A stretch of DNA of 64,000 nucleotides, from the NCBI RefSeq assembly GCF_025751495.1, contig NZ_JAOWKZ010000003.1:496001-560000 (forward strand). The letters are read 5' to 3'. Both the position numbers and the translations under genes were made by a program. Shown here in pieces: positions 26,594 through 34,994 of this stretch. The notes under the pieces are model-generated. The model was not told the origin of the DNA. It was given only the letters and a program-made list of their open reading frames with translations, and did no database searches. Position 1 is the first letter of the stretch. Each line of letters starts with the position of its first letter. The DNA comes from Albidovulum litorale. GTDB lineage: Bacteria > Pseudomonadota > Alphaproteobacteria > Rhodobacterales > Rhodobacteraceae.

Positions 26594-27633
26594 AGCAGGC
26601 GGCCCTTATAGGCGACCCCCTGCCCCTTCGTCACCTGACCGAGCTTGTGCACCGTCTCGCCCTCCGCCTCCAGGAGCAGCCGGAGATCATCCGCCCGGTC
26701 GGCCGCGACCACAACGATCATGCCGATGCCCGAGTTGAACGTCTTGAGAAGTTCCTTCTCCACCATCCCGGCCGTCTCGGCCAGCCAGCGGAAAACCGGC
26801 GGCAAGTCCCAGGCGCCGAGGTCGATCTCGGCCCCGAGCCCTTCGGGCAGGACACGGGGCAGGTTCTCGGTCAGCCCGCCACCGGTGATATGGGCGAGCG
26901 CGTGAACGCCACCCGCACGAACGGCGGTCAGCGCCTGTTTCACGTAAAGTCGCGTCGGAGCCAGCAATTCCTCGCCCAACGTCGCAGAGCCAAAGGGCGC
27001 TTTCGCGTCCCAGCCGAGCCCCGACATCTCCACCACTTTGCGCACGAAGGAATAGCCGTTTGAATGAACCCCGTTCGAGGTGAGGCCGAGCAGAACATCG
27101 CCCTCCTCCACGCCTGCCGGCAGGTCCTGCCCGCGCTCCATGGCGCCGACGGCGAAGCCTGCAAGGTCGAAATCGCCTGCATGATACATGCCGGGCATCT
27201 CGGCCGTCTCGCCGCCGATCAGCGCGCAACCAGACTGAGCGCACCCCTCAGCAATGCCTTCGATGATGCGGGCCGCCTGATCGACGTCCAGTTTTCCGGT
27301 CGCAAAGTAGTCGAGGAAGAACAGGGGCTCCGCCCCCTGACAGACCAGATCGTTGACGCACATCGCCACGAGGTCGATGCCGATTGTGTCGACATTGCCA
27401 GTATCAATTGCGATGCGAAGCTTTGTGCCCACCCCGTCAGTCGCCGCCACCAGAACCGGATCGCTGTACCCTGCCCCCTTCAGGTCGAACAGTGCTCCGA
27501 ACCCGCCAAGGCCGGACATCGTGCCGGGCCGCTGAGTGCGTTTAGCCGCCGGCTTGATCCGTTCCACCAGCGCATTACCCGCGTCGATGTCAACGCCTGC
27601 GTCAGCATAGGTCAGGCCGTTCTTGATCGTCAT
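26590..27633 (-). CDS. purM: Phosphoribosylformylglycinamidine cyclo-ligase
   Basis: This 347-residue AIR synthetase contains [20 protein letters not shown] at the start, [20 protein letters not shown] and [20 protein letters not shown], which are hallmark segments of PurM. It makes AIR from FGAM with ATP. Together with purN it covers two steps of purine synthesis. The tRNA gene and island lie 107 bases upstream of its start, on the other strand. Confidence 0.97.
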   Translation of the reverse strand: MTIKNGLTYADAGVDIDAGNALVERIKPAAKRTQRPGTMSGLGGFGALFDLKGAGYSDPVLVAATDGVGTKLRIAIDTGNVDTIGIDLVAMCVNDLVCQGAEPLFFLDYFATGKLDVDQAARIIEGIAEGCAQSGCALIGGETAEMPGMYHAGDFDLAGFAVGAMERGQDLPAGVEEGDVLLGLTSNGVHSNGYSFVRKVVEMSGLGWDAKAPFGSATLGEELLAPTRLYVKQALTAVRAGGVHALAHITGGGLTENLPRVLPEGLGAEIDLGAWDLPPVFRWLAETAGMVEKELLKTFNSGIGMIVVVAADRADDLRLLLEAEGETVHKLGQVTKGQGVAYKGRLL

Positions 27634-27740
27634 CTGGGGTCCCCCTTGGCACGTCGCGCCCCCCGATAGACCAATGCGCGACGACTGTCTACGCCCCGCA
27701 CTTGACGCCCCCCCGCCGGCCCCCTAATCAGTCTCAGGCC

Positions 27741-27817
27741 GGGCCTGTAGCTCAATTGGTTAGAGCAGGGCGCTCATAACGCCTTGGTTGGGGGTTCGAG
27801 TCCCTCCGGGCCTACCA
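27741..27817 (+). tRNA. tRNA with CAU anticodon, probably tRNA-Ile2 (or elongator tRNA-Met)
   Basis: This 77-nt cloverleaf has a D-arm GCTC...GAGC, an anticodon loop CTCATAA with anticodon CAT, a T-loop TTCGAGT and an encoded CCA end. The acceptor stem GGGCCTG pairs with CGGGCCT with wobbles at 1-72 and 6-67. The anticodon arm and variable region (CAGGGCGCTCATAACGCCTT) look most like tRNA-Ile with lysidine-modified CAU, but Met is not excluded. Its last 12 bases begin the attachment repeat of the island. Confidence 0.93.
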
Positions 27818-27820
27818 CAT
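27806..27820. repeat. Left attachment site of the island (attL)
   Basis: CCGGGCCTACCACAT, the 3' end of the tRNA plus three bases, is repeated exactly at 35886-35900. The left copy completes the functional tRNA. The integrase gene starts 50 bases further on, as is typical for tRNA-targeting integrases. Confidence 0.88.
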
Positions 27821-27869
27821 GCACTGAAAATAAAGGGTTATCCTCTCCTTGTAACGGAGAAAGATACCG

Positions 27870-29162
27870 ATGACCCTTACAATTCTACCTCACGGCTTGT
27901 TTAAGCGCGGCGGGAATTACGCTGTGCGATTCTCGGTGCCAACTCAGGTTCAACCTGTAGTCGGACGAAAAGAAATCGTGAGAACCCTAGGAACCTCAAG
28001 CCTTGTCGAAGCACTCGCAAAGCGCAACGAAGTCCTAGCTGAAATCAAAGCCTCGCTCTTTGAGGCTCACGACACAAAGGACAGAAAACGCCTTCCAGCC
28101 ACCAAGAGTGCGAGCGAGCAAGACTTGACCATCAGAGCCGCAGCCCACCGATGGCTGACCGAGAGTGACGGGATAAGCGGAACGACAAGACAGAAATACC
28201 GGATGATCTTGGAAGCCTTCGAAGCGTTCTCGGGCAACTGTGAGGTTACCGCGATCAACCGTGACCTAGCCTTGCGGTTCATGGATCATCTGAAAGGCAC
28301 ACCCTCAGTACGCACTGGGGAACCTAGGTCACACAGGACACTTGGGGCATACCAAATCTGCCTCGCTTCCTTCTGGTCAGTCTGTGACCACTGGGGTTTG
28401 GTCAATGGAGATATGCGAAACCCGTTCTCGTCCCTACTCAAGAGGGTAGCAGGGCAGAGGAAGAAGGTAGACCTTCGGGCCAAGTCCCTACGACCTGTCA
28501 GGCGGGAAGAAGCGCAAGCCTTGCTTGGCTCCATCGCTGGCAATCCCTCGCTCAAATACTATCGGGAAATGATCGTCGTCGTAAGGCTTCTTTGGGTGAC
28601 CTCATGCCGCCTTAACGAAATCGCTGCGCTCCGCCTTGAGGACATTAAAGACAATGGTGACCACTTCGCCTTGCAGATCACCAAGGCCAAGACCGAGGCA
28701 GGGAACCGGGTGGTCATGGTGGTCGGAGAGGACGACTGTAGGTTGCTTAGGGACACCGTGAGGCTGGCCAAGATCACTGAGCCGGTGCAGCCTGAGAATG
28801 ATGGCCTGTTGTTCCCTAGGTTGCTCCGAGGGGGATACGACAAGAAACCCGGCCACTACCTCGGCAAAGCCTTGGAGAAGGCGAGGAAGGCGCTTCCCGG
28901 CCATGATGGATCATGGGACATGCACTCTTTCAGACGGACTGGCGTATCGGCCTTAGTCAACGCAGGGGTAGCTAGGGAAGCCCGTAACCTTGTCGTCGGT
29001 CATTCAAACAAGGACGACATAGGCGTGTCGGTCTATGCCAAGAGGGGCGATCTTAGCGAGGTCATCAAGACGACCTTTGAGGCGCTCTATGGTGAACTTG
29101 GGGGAAGCCTGACGACCCCTTTCAGCCGCGAGGCGCTCAGCCTCACCCACCCAAACCAGTAA
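27870..29162 (+). CDS. Tyrosine recombinase / integrase of the tRNA island
   Basis: This 430-residue protein has a SAM-like N-terminal core-binding part (ITAAAHRWLTESDGISGTTR-like region at about 90-110). The catalytic set is complete: Arg in VTSCRLNEIAALRLEDIK, HxxR in MHSFRRTGVSALVNAG, His in VVGHSNKDDIG and Tyr in VSVYAKRGDL. It lacks the P4-type DUF4102 arm domain and so belongs to a different family from the integrase at 5881-7098. It begins 50 bases after attL and would recombine the tRNA 3' end. Its codon use is less GC-biased than the core genes. Confidence 0.92.
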   Translation: MTLTILPHGLFKRGGNYAVRFSVPTQVQPVVGRKEIVRTLGTSSLVEALAKRNEVLAEIKASLFEAHDTKDRKRLPATKSASEQDLTIRAAAHRWLTESDGISGTTRQKYRMILEAFEAFSGNCEVTAINRDLALRFMDHLKGTPSVRTGEPRSHRTLGAYQICLASFWSVCDHWGLVNGDMRNPFSSLLKRVAGQRKKVDLRAKSLRPVRREEAQALLGSIAGNPSLKYYREMIVVVRLLWVTSCRLNEIAALRLEDIKDNGDHFALQITKAKTEAGNRVVMVVGEDDCRLLRDTVRLAKITEPVQPENDGLLFPRLLRGGYDKKPGHYLGKALEKARKALPGHDGSWDMHSFRRTGVSALVNAGVAREARNLVVGHSNKDDIGVSVYAKRGDLSEVIKTTFEALYGELGGSLTTPFSREALSLTHPNQ

Positions 29163-29217
29163 CGATCAACCAATACCGTTCAGCCGCAAGGCGCTCAATA
29201 CATCGGAGAAGATTAGA

Positions 29218-29475
29218 ATGATTAGTGTCGGAAACCTGTCAGTGGCCCAAGCCATCCATGAGCGTATCTGCTTGCTCTATGCCAAGCTGGAAGGTGCGCC
29301 CGAAGTGGCCTTGAGGCTGGCTGAGTTCGACCTTGAGACAGGATGGGGGTTGAACCATAGGGACGACCGAGAGTCTCTGCACAGGCGGCTTGTGGACGCT
29401 CTGTGTGCCTATGAGGAAGTTACCGGGGGACAGGTGCATCCGGCGAACGGGTGGTTGCTGGAAATCGCGGTGTAG
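29218..29475 (+). CDS. Small hypothetical island protein (85 aa)
   Basis: This 85-residue frame has a plausible ribosome site (GGAGAAGA) before ATG 29218. The protein (SVAQAIHERICLLYAKLEGA and ESLHRRLVDALCAYEEVTGG) looks mainly helical with no motif. It lies 55 bases after the integrase on the same strand and has the same moderate base composition, so it may be co-transcribed. It could be an excision or regulatory factor, but nothing in the sequence proves it. Confidence 0.55.
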   Translation: MISVGNLSVAQAIHERICLLYAKLEGAPEVALRLAEFDLETGWGLNHRDDRESLHRRLVDALCAYEEVTGGQVHPANGWLLEIAV

Positions 29476-29891
29476 GGCGCGAGGGGCTTTAGGTTGACCC
29501 TAGGGGGCTGGCGGCGACGCTGGCCCTCATTCGTTTTAAGCCGCCGTAGACCTGCCGTGCATCGTTCCGAGAGTTAGAACGTCGAGACTTTCCTAGGGGC
29601 ACTCCGAATGCCCAAGGAATGATGCGATCTCCGGGGATGCGGTGGCGAGTATCTTCGGGACGCGGCGCGAAATAGAGGTGGGCATTTTTCGCCTTTAAAC
29701 AAATCAATCTCGACAGAACCTTACTCATCGCATTGCGAGGCGCAATGGGGCCGATCAACCTTTGGCGCAATAGATTGCGGCATGGCGTTCGTGGCGACCG
29801 CTGACGGGCTGAACCGCTGGATCACCACTAAAGATGCGCGACTTGCCGACATAATGGGCATGTCGTGATCCACAACATGCCCTTGCCCACA
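29476..29891. other. Convergent intergenic region with a stem-loop
   Basis: A 93-codon minus frame at 29489-29770 has no recognised motif and no clear ribosome site, so it is not called. GGGCATGT at 29856-29863 pairs with ACATGCCC at 29875-29882 across an 11-base loop, immediately downstream of the end of the minus-strand gene at 29892. It lacks a T-tract, so its terminator role is only possible. Confidence 0.4.
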
Positions 29892-30464
29892 TCACCGTGG
29901 TATGGTCTTTGGCTCGTCGCTTCGACTAAGTACACCGGCAATCATCGTTAGCGCCCTGTCCCTGTATCGGTAGGCGCTGGCCCGGGGTATCCCCCGGGCC
30001 TCAAGCGCCCGGCGGAAATCGCGCTTGTGGGCCTTGCAGCCGAGCCAGATCGCCAGCACCCGCCGCAACTCGGGATCAGGGACGTAAAGGGTCAGCCACG
30101 TCAATGCTCGCTCATGGCCGCTGATCTGGCGGGGCGTCGGCGGCAGTTCAATCTCGCGATCCGGCTCGGGACCGTCGGCCCTTTCGATCAGGCCCCAACC
30201 CGCCTCCGCGTGGGCGGCCTCGTCGGCCAAAAATGCCCGGCTGACGCGGCTCGATACCATGCCCCGGCCCATCGCCCGAGGGGCGTAGCGGCGGAGCCAG
30301 CGCAGGGCTTCGACCATCCGGTCAATCACGTCGTCATGGCTCCAAGACGCCACGCCGCGCCCCGTTGGAGGCGTCTGGCGCCGCCCCCTGCCCGGTGCCG
30401 TCGCATATCCCGCCAAGGTGATCTTCGCCGCCGTCCGGCGGCCCTGCGCGCTGCCCGTCGTCAT
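29892..30464 (-). CDS. DUF6362-like phage/island protein
   Basis: This protein is 190 residues if ATG 30464 (after a G-rich site) is used; ATG 30527 and 30476 are in-frame alternatives. The conserved core reads WSHDDVIDRMVEALRWLRRY, then LTWLTLYVPDPELRRVLAIW and a C-terminal helix-turn-helix, ARGIPRASAYRYRDRALTMI. This resembles DUF6362 proteins found in prophages of alphaproteobacteria. It may be a DNA-binding regulator of the island. It is oriented toward the integrase end. Confidence 0.6.
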   Translation of the reverse strand: MTTGSAQGRRTAAKITLAGYATAPGRGRRQTPPTGRGVASWSHDDVIDRMVEALRWLRRYAPRAMGRGMVSSRVSRAFLADEAAHAEAGWGLIERADGPEPDREIELPPTPRQISGHERALTWLTLYVPDPELRRVLAIWLGCKAHKRDFRRALEARGIPRASAYRYRDRALTMIAGVLSRSDEPKTIPR

Positions 30465-30530
30465 CCCCCGCCCCATGCCGATTACCTGCGCCCGCAAGGT
30501 AGCAAATGGCGGTCGACGGCGCACCATCAA

Positions 30531-31307
30531 AGCGGTTGAATTTCCGTAGGAGCAGGCACTTTTTCCAGATTTACTAGCGATTTGTGACGGGAAGTTGCGA
30601 CGGCAGATTATGACGGTTTACCCTTCCCTGCCAGGCTAACACCCTCGAACAAATGCACGCGCGAGATCGTAGATGCCACCCCTAGCATCGTTCGCAGACG
30701 GCCTGTTGACACGTTCAAGAACTACTTTCGTAGATTGCGATGTGCCCGCTGCCGCGCGCGTTCTGCAAGCGCCGCCCGGCGCTCCGCCAAATCAACTGGT
30801 GCCGTCATGCCTGTGTCCCTTCCTCTGATTGCCGGTTTGGTCGGATTTCCTCATATAAACAGTACCAAAGCAGGCTCAGTTGAACCATCAAAGGCACTGC
30901 GGTGCGGGGCCGCTTTGCGCCGCGATGACGCGCCGTTACGGGGCGGGCGCAGGCGGAAGCGGTTACGTTCCGGGCAGTCAGACGGGCGGTTGACCGGGCT
31001 CTCGCATTGCAAAATCAAAAGCTGTTTTGCAAAGCAGAAAAAACACAGAAATATCGGGCAACGCGCGCCCGCATAGCGGGGCTCCCCGGTAGGGTTCCTA
31101 AGGGGTCTGCGTTATCCCCTCACTCGCTAAGCCCAAAACCATTTTGCGACGCGCGCTGGTCAGCTTTGCGGACTTCACCGCTTTCCACAAAGATCGTGAA
31201 AGTAGAAAAACGACTGAAAATCTAGGCAGTTAATCAAGTCAATCTGGTTTGATATTCTAGACTGTTACGTTATTGTTCTTGGGAGTTCTTCGTACACGAG
31301 AGAGTAC
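30531..31307. other. Island intergenic region holding one possible microprotein gene
   Basis: The only gene-like unit is the 28-codon minus frame at 30722-30808. Plus frames at 30735-31076 and 31007-31225 have no motifs and are probably spurious. GC falls sharply after about 31200, at the start of the AT-richer membrane module. Confidence 0.4.
30722..30808 (-). CDS. Possible 28-aa microprotein
   Basis: ATG 30808 follows a strong ribosome site (GAGGAAGG). The product begins MTAPVDLAERRAALAERARQ and ends RAHRNLRK, a basic amphipathic helix. TAG is at 30722-30724. It precedes the DUF6362-like gene on the same strand by about 260 bases. The ribosome site and regular helical pattern are the only evidence. 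Confidence 0.35.
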   Translation of the reverse strand: MTAPVDLAERRAALAERARQRAHRNLRK

Positions 31308-31553
31308 TTGGCCTTGCCAGTTTTGATTGGAATTCTTGGACAGGCCTTGATCCAAGCAGTGACGAAGCCTTGGCCTTGGCTCACCTTGCTCGGCTTCCTT
31401 GCAGTATCCAAGTTTGATCTGGGCGTTTTCGCTGAGGAGGCCAGATCGACTGTTTGGGAGCTGTGGCCATTCGTTGTTCTCGTTATCTTACTTTGGTTTG
31501 CGTTACTCTTTTTTCGATCATACTTGGAACTTTCGAACGGCAAGAAGAAGTGA
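31308..31553 (+). CDS. Small membrane protein, first gene of two-gene module
   Basis: This 81-residue protein starts at TTG 31308, with GAGAGA upstream. Two hydrophobic segments can be seen: LPVLIGILGQALIQAV with WPWLTLLGFLAV (about 3-33) and WPFVVLVILLWFALLFF (53-69). The end is charged (SNGKKK). The TGA overlaps the ATG of the next gene by one base (TGATG), so the two are translated together. Base composition (about 47 percent GC) is far below the genome, a sign of transfer. No known family recognised. Confidence 0.6.
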   Translation: MALPVLIGILGQALIQAVTKPWPWLTLLGFLAVSKFDLGVFAEEARSTVWELWPFVVLVILLWFALLFFRSYLELSNGKKK

Positions 31554-32020
31554 TGAAGCTGGGGCGTCGAGAAGAAAGGCTCGTGCATCGCACCTTCGTG
31601 CTGATAGTCGTGGCGGCCGTCATGGGCATTGGGGTCGTGGTGATCAAAGAGAACACCGAGATACAAAAACTCATCGAGCCGTCTATCGCTCGCGATCTAT
31701 TGCTTCTGATCGCGCCCCTCGCGGGCTTGGCCATGACCGGTTACTCACTGGCTAGTAAAACGCTTTCCTCAGGTGGCTTTCTGAGTGAGTTCTTTGCCCT
31801 CGTCGGATCTTACTCCATCTTCATTGCAGTAGCGTTGCCTTCATTCACAAAACGCGAATTGGCATCAGGCGAGGTCTGCAGTTTTTGGCAGCTTTTTTGC
31901 AAAGAGACACTTTTGGTAAGAGATCATCGGATAACATTGGTGTTCTCGGTCGTCGCCGTAGTCCTCGTTGCTGTATCCTTGTTAAAAGCAGGCATTTTCC
32001 GTGTACCCGACAAGGATTAA
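31553..32020 (+). CDS. Four-helix membrane protein, second gene of two-gene module
   Basis: This protein is 155 residues from ATG 31553. Four membrane segments are apparent: TFVLIVVAAVMGIGVVVI, LLLLIAPLAGLAMTGYSLA, FFALVGSYSIFIAVALPSF and TLVFSVVAVVLVAVSLL. The loop between segments three and four has two Cys (EVCSFWQLFCKE). A longer frame from 31454 overlaps the first gene and is rejected. Together with the first gene it forms the only cargo-like unit of the island on the plus strand. Function unknown; membrane accessory genes of islands often act in phage defence or exclusion, but nothing here proves that. Confidence 0.65.
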   Translation: MKLGRREERLVHRTFVLIVVAAVMGIGVVVIKENTEIQKLIEPSIARDLLLLIAPLAGLAMTGYSLASKTLSSGGFLSEFFALVGSYSIFIAVALPSFTKRELASGEVCSFWQLFCKETLLVRDHRITLVFSVVAVVLVAVSLLKAGIFRVPDKD

Positions 32021-32479
32021 TACCAATAGTTGAATAGTTGCCAAAGGCACAAACTTGAACAAAACGGTATGGCGACTTGGCCAATATCATTTGGCCCGCC
32101 AGAGTACACGCCCACTCTTTAACACCTAACCTCCGGTCGCCCGCCGCGATGCCCCGCAGCGCGCGCAGGGGGCGTCTGCGGGCGGCATCTAGGCTTGGCT
32201 GGCAGGGGTGGGTAGCCGACCGGGGCTGGACCGGCCTGTCCGCGCGGACGGTAAGGCGCCGGCGGGGATATGCGACGGGGCGGGCAATAATGCCCGCCCC
32301 GCCAGTGCCTCGACCGTCACTGAGCCGGGCGAGGCGTCGACCCCCGGTCAACGACACCGGGCCGACCGTCGGCGCCCCCCCATCACAAAAGGCACCGACC
32401 TGTACTTTTGGGACGGGCGGCCTCGCCAGAAATCCGCCCACCCCTTCCCGCCCCGGATGCTCCGCAGACGCGAATGCTG
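32021..32479. other. GC-rich island region with a strong stem-loop
   Basis: Overlapping frames on both strands (for example minus 31845-32516) are low-complexity and not credible. A perfect 10-bp stem CGGGGCGGGC at 32276-32285 and GCCCGCCCCG at 32292-32301 with loop AATAAT lies between the membrane module and the end of the minus operon. It has no T-tract on either side, so it is a hairpin of unknown role, possibly a terminator-like barrier. Confidence 0.45.
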
Positions 32480-33031
32480 TCAGGGTTGCAGCGCGTCGTC
32501 GTGGGCGAGAACCCAACGTGGGTCGGCATCCGCGCGGCGCAGGACCGACAGTCCGGCCCGCTCGGCCTCGCGGAACAGGAGTTCCTCGCCGCGCTCCAAC
32601 GCTTCAAGTTCGTCCTCGGCCTTGGCGATCAACGTCGGGCGTTCGGCCTCGGAAGGGAAAGACCGCCCCTCGTAAACCTGCCCTATTTCGTCGAGCAGGG
32701 CATCGCGGAGAACCGCCGGGGCGAGAAACGCCAGCATCGAAAGCGTCATGGGCTGATTACTCCGGATGCGCAGGTTCGGCGCCTGTCCTTCGCCGGGTCG
32801 CGTCAGCGGCCCGATTACCGACCGCATGGCCGGTTTGACCTCGGACGACAGGCGGGCGATTTCCGCGTCGACGGCGGCAACGGCACGATCACGGTCAACC
32901 GGCAATGCGCTAAGCTGCGCGATGCGATCCTTGCATTCAAGGACGGCGACAAGGTGCTGGTCAAGCGCTCCATGCATTTCCGCAACGGCCTCGGCCTGAC
33001 GGGCGAGAAGTTTAGACATTGGTTTTGTCAT
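32480..33031 (-). CDS. Island protein of unknown function (183 aa)
   Basis: This 183-residue helical protein begins MTKPMSKLLARQAEAVAEMH. Its C-terminal half (MLAFLAPAVLRDALLDEIGQ) resembles a coiled-coil or helical bundle, and it ends with a second helical stretch (AKAEDELEALERGEELLFRE). It is the last gene of the minus operon and its ATG overlaps the stop of the upstream gene by four bases. No catalytic motif. Confidence 0.65.
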   Translation of the reverse strand: MTKPMSKLLARQAEAVAEMHGALDQHLVAVLECKDRIAQLSALPVDRDRAVAAVDAEIARLSSEVKPAMRSVIGPLTRPGEGQAPNLRIRSNQPMTLSMLAFLAPAVLRDALLDEIGQVYEGRSFPSEAERPTLIAKAEDELEALERGEELLFREAERAGLSVLRRADADPRWVLAHDDALQP

Positions 33032-33546
33032 TGGCTTACCCCCGCCGCTGCTCGCACTTTCGAAAGTCTCTCTTGCTCAACCTCGTGCATGCGTTCGACC
33101 GGATCGGGCGCGCGGTGCCGATGCTCCGTCGGCAAATCGAGGCCGAGCTGCACGGCAAACGCACGGCAGGCGTTTAGCAACTGGCCCGCCACAGCCCACG
33201 CCTCCTGCGCGTCGGCGAGTTCGTCGGTCTGGCGTTCAAGGTCGTTTTCGAGACCGGTAATTCGTTCGCGAAGCCCCTCCGCTTGTGCCTCGGCGGCCGC
33301 CGGGTCGACCTTCGGCGAACCATCTGGGTTCTTGACGTTCTGGCAAAGAAGGGTCCGCCTGCTGAGTGATGCCGCAGCCTCGCCCTCGATTTCCGCCAAC
33401 GCCTTTTGTTCGGCAAAAAGTTCGCGGGCCGTCGCGTTTCGGGCGTCGCCCGCCCGCCGGGCGGCGGCGAGGCGCGCGTCGGCGATGGCTTCCAGATGGC
33501 GCAACCGGCTCGCGGCGTCCATTTTGTGTGTCGGTTTGGTGGTCAT
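33028..33546 (-). CDS. Island coiled-coil protein of unknown function (172 aa)
   Basis: This 172-residue protein is dominated by heptad-like charged and hydrophobic patterns (AARELFAEQKALAEIEGEAA-like region and LRERITGLENDLERQTDELA), so it is probably a coiled coil. It starts MTTKPTHKMDAASRLRHLEA. It overlaps both neighbours by four bases (ATGA at each junction), so the three gene products are likely made in step. Nothing suggests an enzyme. Confidence 0.65.
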   Translation of the reverse strand: MTTKPTHKMDAASRLRHLEAIADARLAAARRAGDARNATARELFAEQKALAEIEGEAAASLSRRTLLCQNVKNPDGSPKVDPAAAEAQAEGLRERITGLENDLERQTDELADAQEAWAVAGQLLNACRAFAVQLGLDLPTEHRHRAPDPVERMHEVEQERLSKVRAAAGVSQ

Positions 33547-34097
33547 GTTGCCTCCTGCTCGATTGGGTCAACATTACCAGCGCCGTCATCCGGGGTCGCG
33601 TCGAACAGTTGCGGCGCGGACGCGGCCTGCGCCGCGATCCGCGCGTCGTCGCCGGCGATCAGATCAGCGATTTGTCGAGTGCCAGGTATCGACCAGCGGC
33701 CCTGATTATCGCCCCGGATCAGGCGCCAGAGGGATGCGGCGGGCTCGGCTGCCGGCGCCGTATCATGCCGTGCGAAGTGGCGACGACGGAACTCATCGAC
33801 GTCGCCCCTGATCAACGTCGCAGCCCGGAACGGAGCCAGATGCAAGAGGACCGGCCGCCGGGCGAGCGACCGCAGGATCGCGTCGCGATGCGCCAGTGCC
33901 GCCGCCACAGACGGCGCGACGCCGCCGACCGAGGAGAGGCCAAGGTCCCGGACCAGATCGCCGAGGCTACCGCTCTGGACGGTTGCGAGGCCCGTTCGTG
34001 CCATTTCTGCGACCGCCGGATCGGCGTCGCCTGTTGCCCGCTCGAAGATCTTCGAAAGCGCCGCAAGCCGGGCCGCAAGTGTCTGCGTCCGGCTCAT
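33543..34097 (-). CDS. Island protein of unknown function (184 aa)
   Basis: This 184-residue soluble protein begins MSRTQTLAARLAALSKIFER, continues with VAAALAHRDAILRSLARRPV and RLIRGDNQGRWSIPGTRQIA, and ends in an acidic tail. No family recognised. It is coupled by ATGA overlaps to the genes at 34094 and 33546, which places it in the middle of the operon. Confidence 0.62.
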   Translation of the reverse strand: MSRTQTLAARLAALSKIFERATGDADPAVAEMARTGLATVQSGSLGDLVRDLGLSSVGGVAPSVAAALAHRDAILRSLARRPVLLHLAPFRAATLIRGDVDEFRRRHFARHDTAPAAEPAASLWRLIRGDNQGRWSIPGTRQIADLIAGDDARIAAQAASAPQLFDATPDDGAGNVDPIEQEAT

Positions 34098-34444
34098 GCC
34101 ACCCTCACTTCTCTGCTAGAGGAGACGTCGTCGCTGAACGTGGCGGTCGGGGGCGCCACAAGCGCCCCCGATCCGTCGCCCTCAAATGCGCCGGCCATTG
34201 CGTCGAACGTCACTTCGGAAAGGCGATTAAACGTACCTGTACAGTCGAGCGACCGGCGCGCCCAAGGGCGCCGGTCGCCGTCCAACTTAACTCGTAAGTG
34301 TGAAGCTCCCGGGCACCACCCTAGATTATACTTACTATGGTGGCCTCGCAGCGTGGCCAAAAATCGCGGGTATTTTTGGCCTAAGCTCGCGGCCAAAAAT
34401 CGGAGGTATTTTTGGCCGCTATAGGGTGTCCAAAAATCAACCAT
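34094..34444 (-). CDS. Possible island protein overlapping palindromic repeats (116 aa)
   Basis: The frame stays open from ATG 34444, which overlaps the stop of the winged-helix gene by eight bases (ATGGTTGA), to a TGA overlapping the next ATG. The first residues carry a doubled segment, GQKYLRFLA and GQKYPRFLA, encoded by the palindromic repeats. The remainder (LDCTGTFNRLSEVTFDAMAG) is plausible coding. A shorter start at ATG 34198 (34 aa) is possible. Confidence is low because the repeats alone can keep a frame open. Confidence 0.4.
   Translation of the reverse strand: MVDFWTPYSGQKYLRFLAASLGQKYPRFLATLRGHHSKYNLGWCPGASHLRVKLDGDRRPWARRSLDCTGTFNRLSEVTFDAMAGAFEGDGSGALVAPPTATFSDDVSSSREVRVA
34355..34440. 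repeat. Two 27-bp palindromes plus a half copy at the end of the winged-helix gene
   Basis: Copies at 34355-34381 and 34391-34417 share GGCCAAAAAT-N7-ATTTTTGGCC exactly; the second extends to GCGGCC...GGCCGC at 34389-34419. A half site CCAAAAATC lies at 34430-34438. Start-to-start spacing is 36 bases. They lie immediately downstream of the winged-helix gene at 34437-34796. They could be binding sites or a folded origin; this is inferred. Confidence 0.72.
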
Positions 34445-34796
34445 GATGGACCCCCACATAGACGTTCGACATGCGGCCCTTCCCCCTGCCTTCCCCCCGG
34501 TGCCGGGCATTAAACGCGGCCTCCTCATCGTCGGTAGCGCGGCGCAGGACGCCGGCCTCGATCATCGCTTTGATCGCGTTCTTGACTGTGGTCGGCGACG
34601 CGATGCCGGTCGCCGCGCATATGTCCTTTACGGATCGAAAGCACATCAACCGCTCGTCAAACCACTCAGACAAATGAGCCATAACCCTCGCCCTAGGATC
34701 GGCGCCGGCCCGCAAGATAGAGCCCGTTAGCCACTCGTGCTGCGGTGATGGCCTGCGCCGGCGCGTTGCGATGATCTTGCTGGGGCCGGGCGTCAT
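34437..34796 (-). CDS. Winged-helix DNA-binding protein of the island
   Basis: This protein is 119 residues from ATG 34796 (TTG 34856 is an alternative). It has EWLTGSILRAGADPRARVMA, then a helix-turn-helix (VKDICAATGIASPTTVKNAI) and the wing (MIEAGVLRRATDDEEA). It is analogous in architecture to the winged-helix gene at 4134-4685 of the first element, and likewise is followed at its 3' end by palindromic repeats. It may be a replication initiator or repressor. It could recognise those repeats. Confidence 0.65.
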   Translation of the reverse strand: MTPGPSKIIATRRRRPSPQHEWLTGSILRAGADPRARVMAHLSEWFDERLMCFRSVKDICAATGIASPTTVKNAIKAMIEAGVLRRATDDEEAAFNARHRGEGRGKGRMSNVYVGVHHG

Positions 34797-34994
34797 AGCC
34801 GGCCCCAGCCATAGGGCGACCCTAACAGCTTCGCATTGGTTTCTGGGGGGCTCCAATCAATCAGCGTCGTTGCCCACCGGGCGGTATGCTGATAGAACAT
34901 TTCTGTCTCGTTTTGATATGGCCGCGTCCCGGTTTCCGCCCGGGCGCGGCCGCTTCATTTGATGGCCCCGGCGTCGAGCCGGGGCCTCCGCCAT

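Noticed and set aside
29489-29770. 93-codon minus frame in the island
   Set aside because: No motif, no ribosome site and odd composition. It could be a remnant but not a supported gene.
32276-32301. Perfect GC hairpin considered as a Rho-independent terminator
   Set aside because: No T-tract follows on either strand, so I only list it as a stem-loop within the gene-free region.
31845-32516. 223-codon minus frame between the membrane module and the operon
   Set aside because: It overlaps the end of the membrane gene and a GC-rich hairpin, and has low-complexity content without motif or ribosome site.
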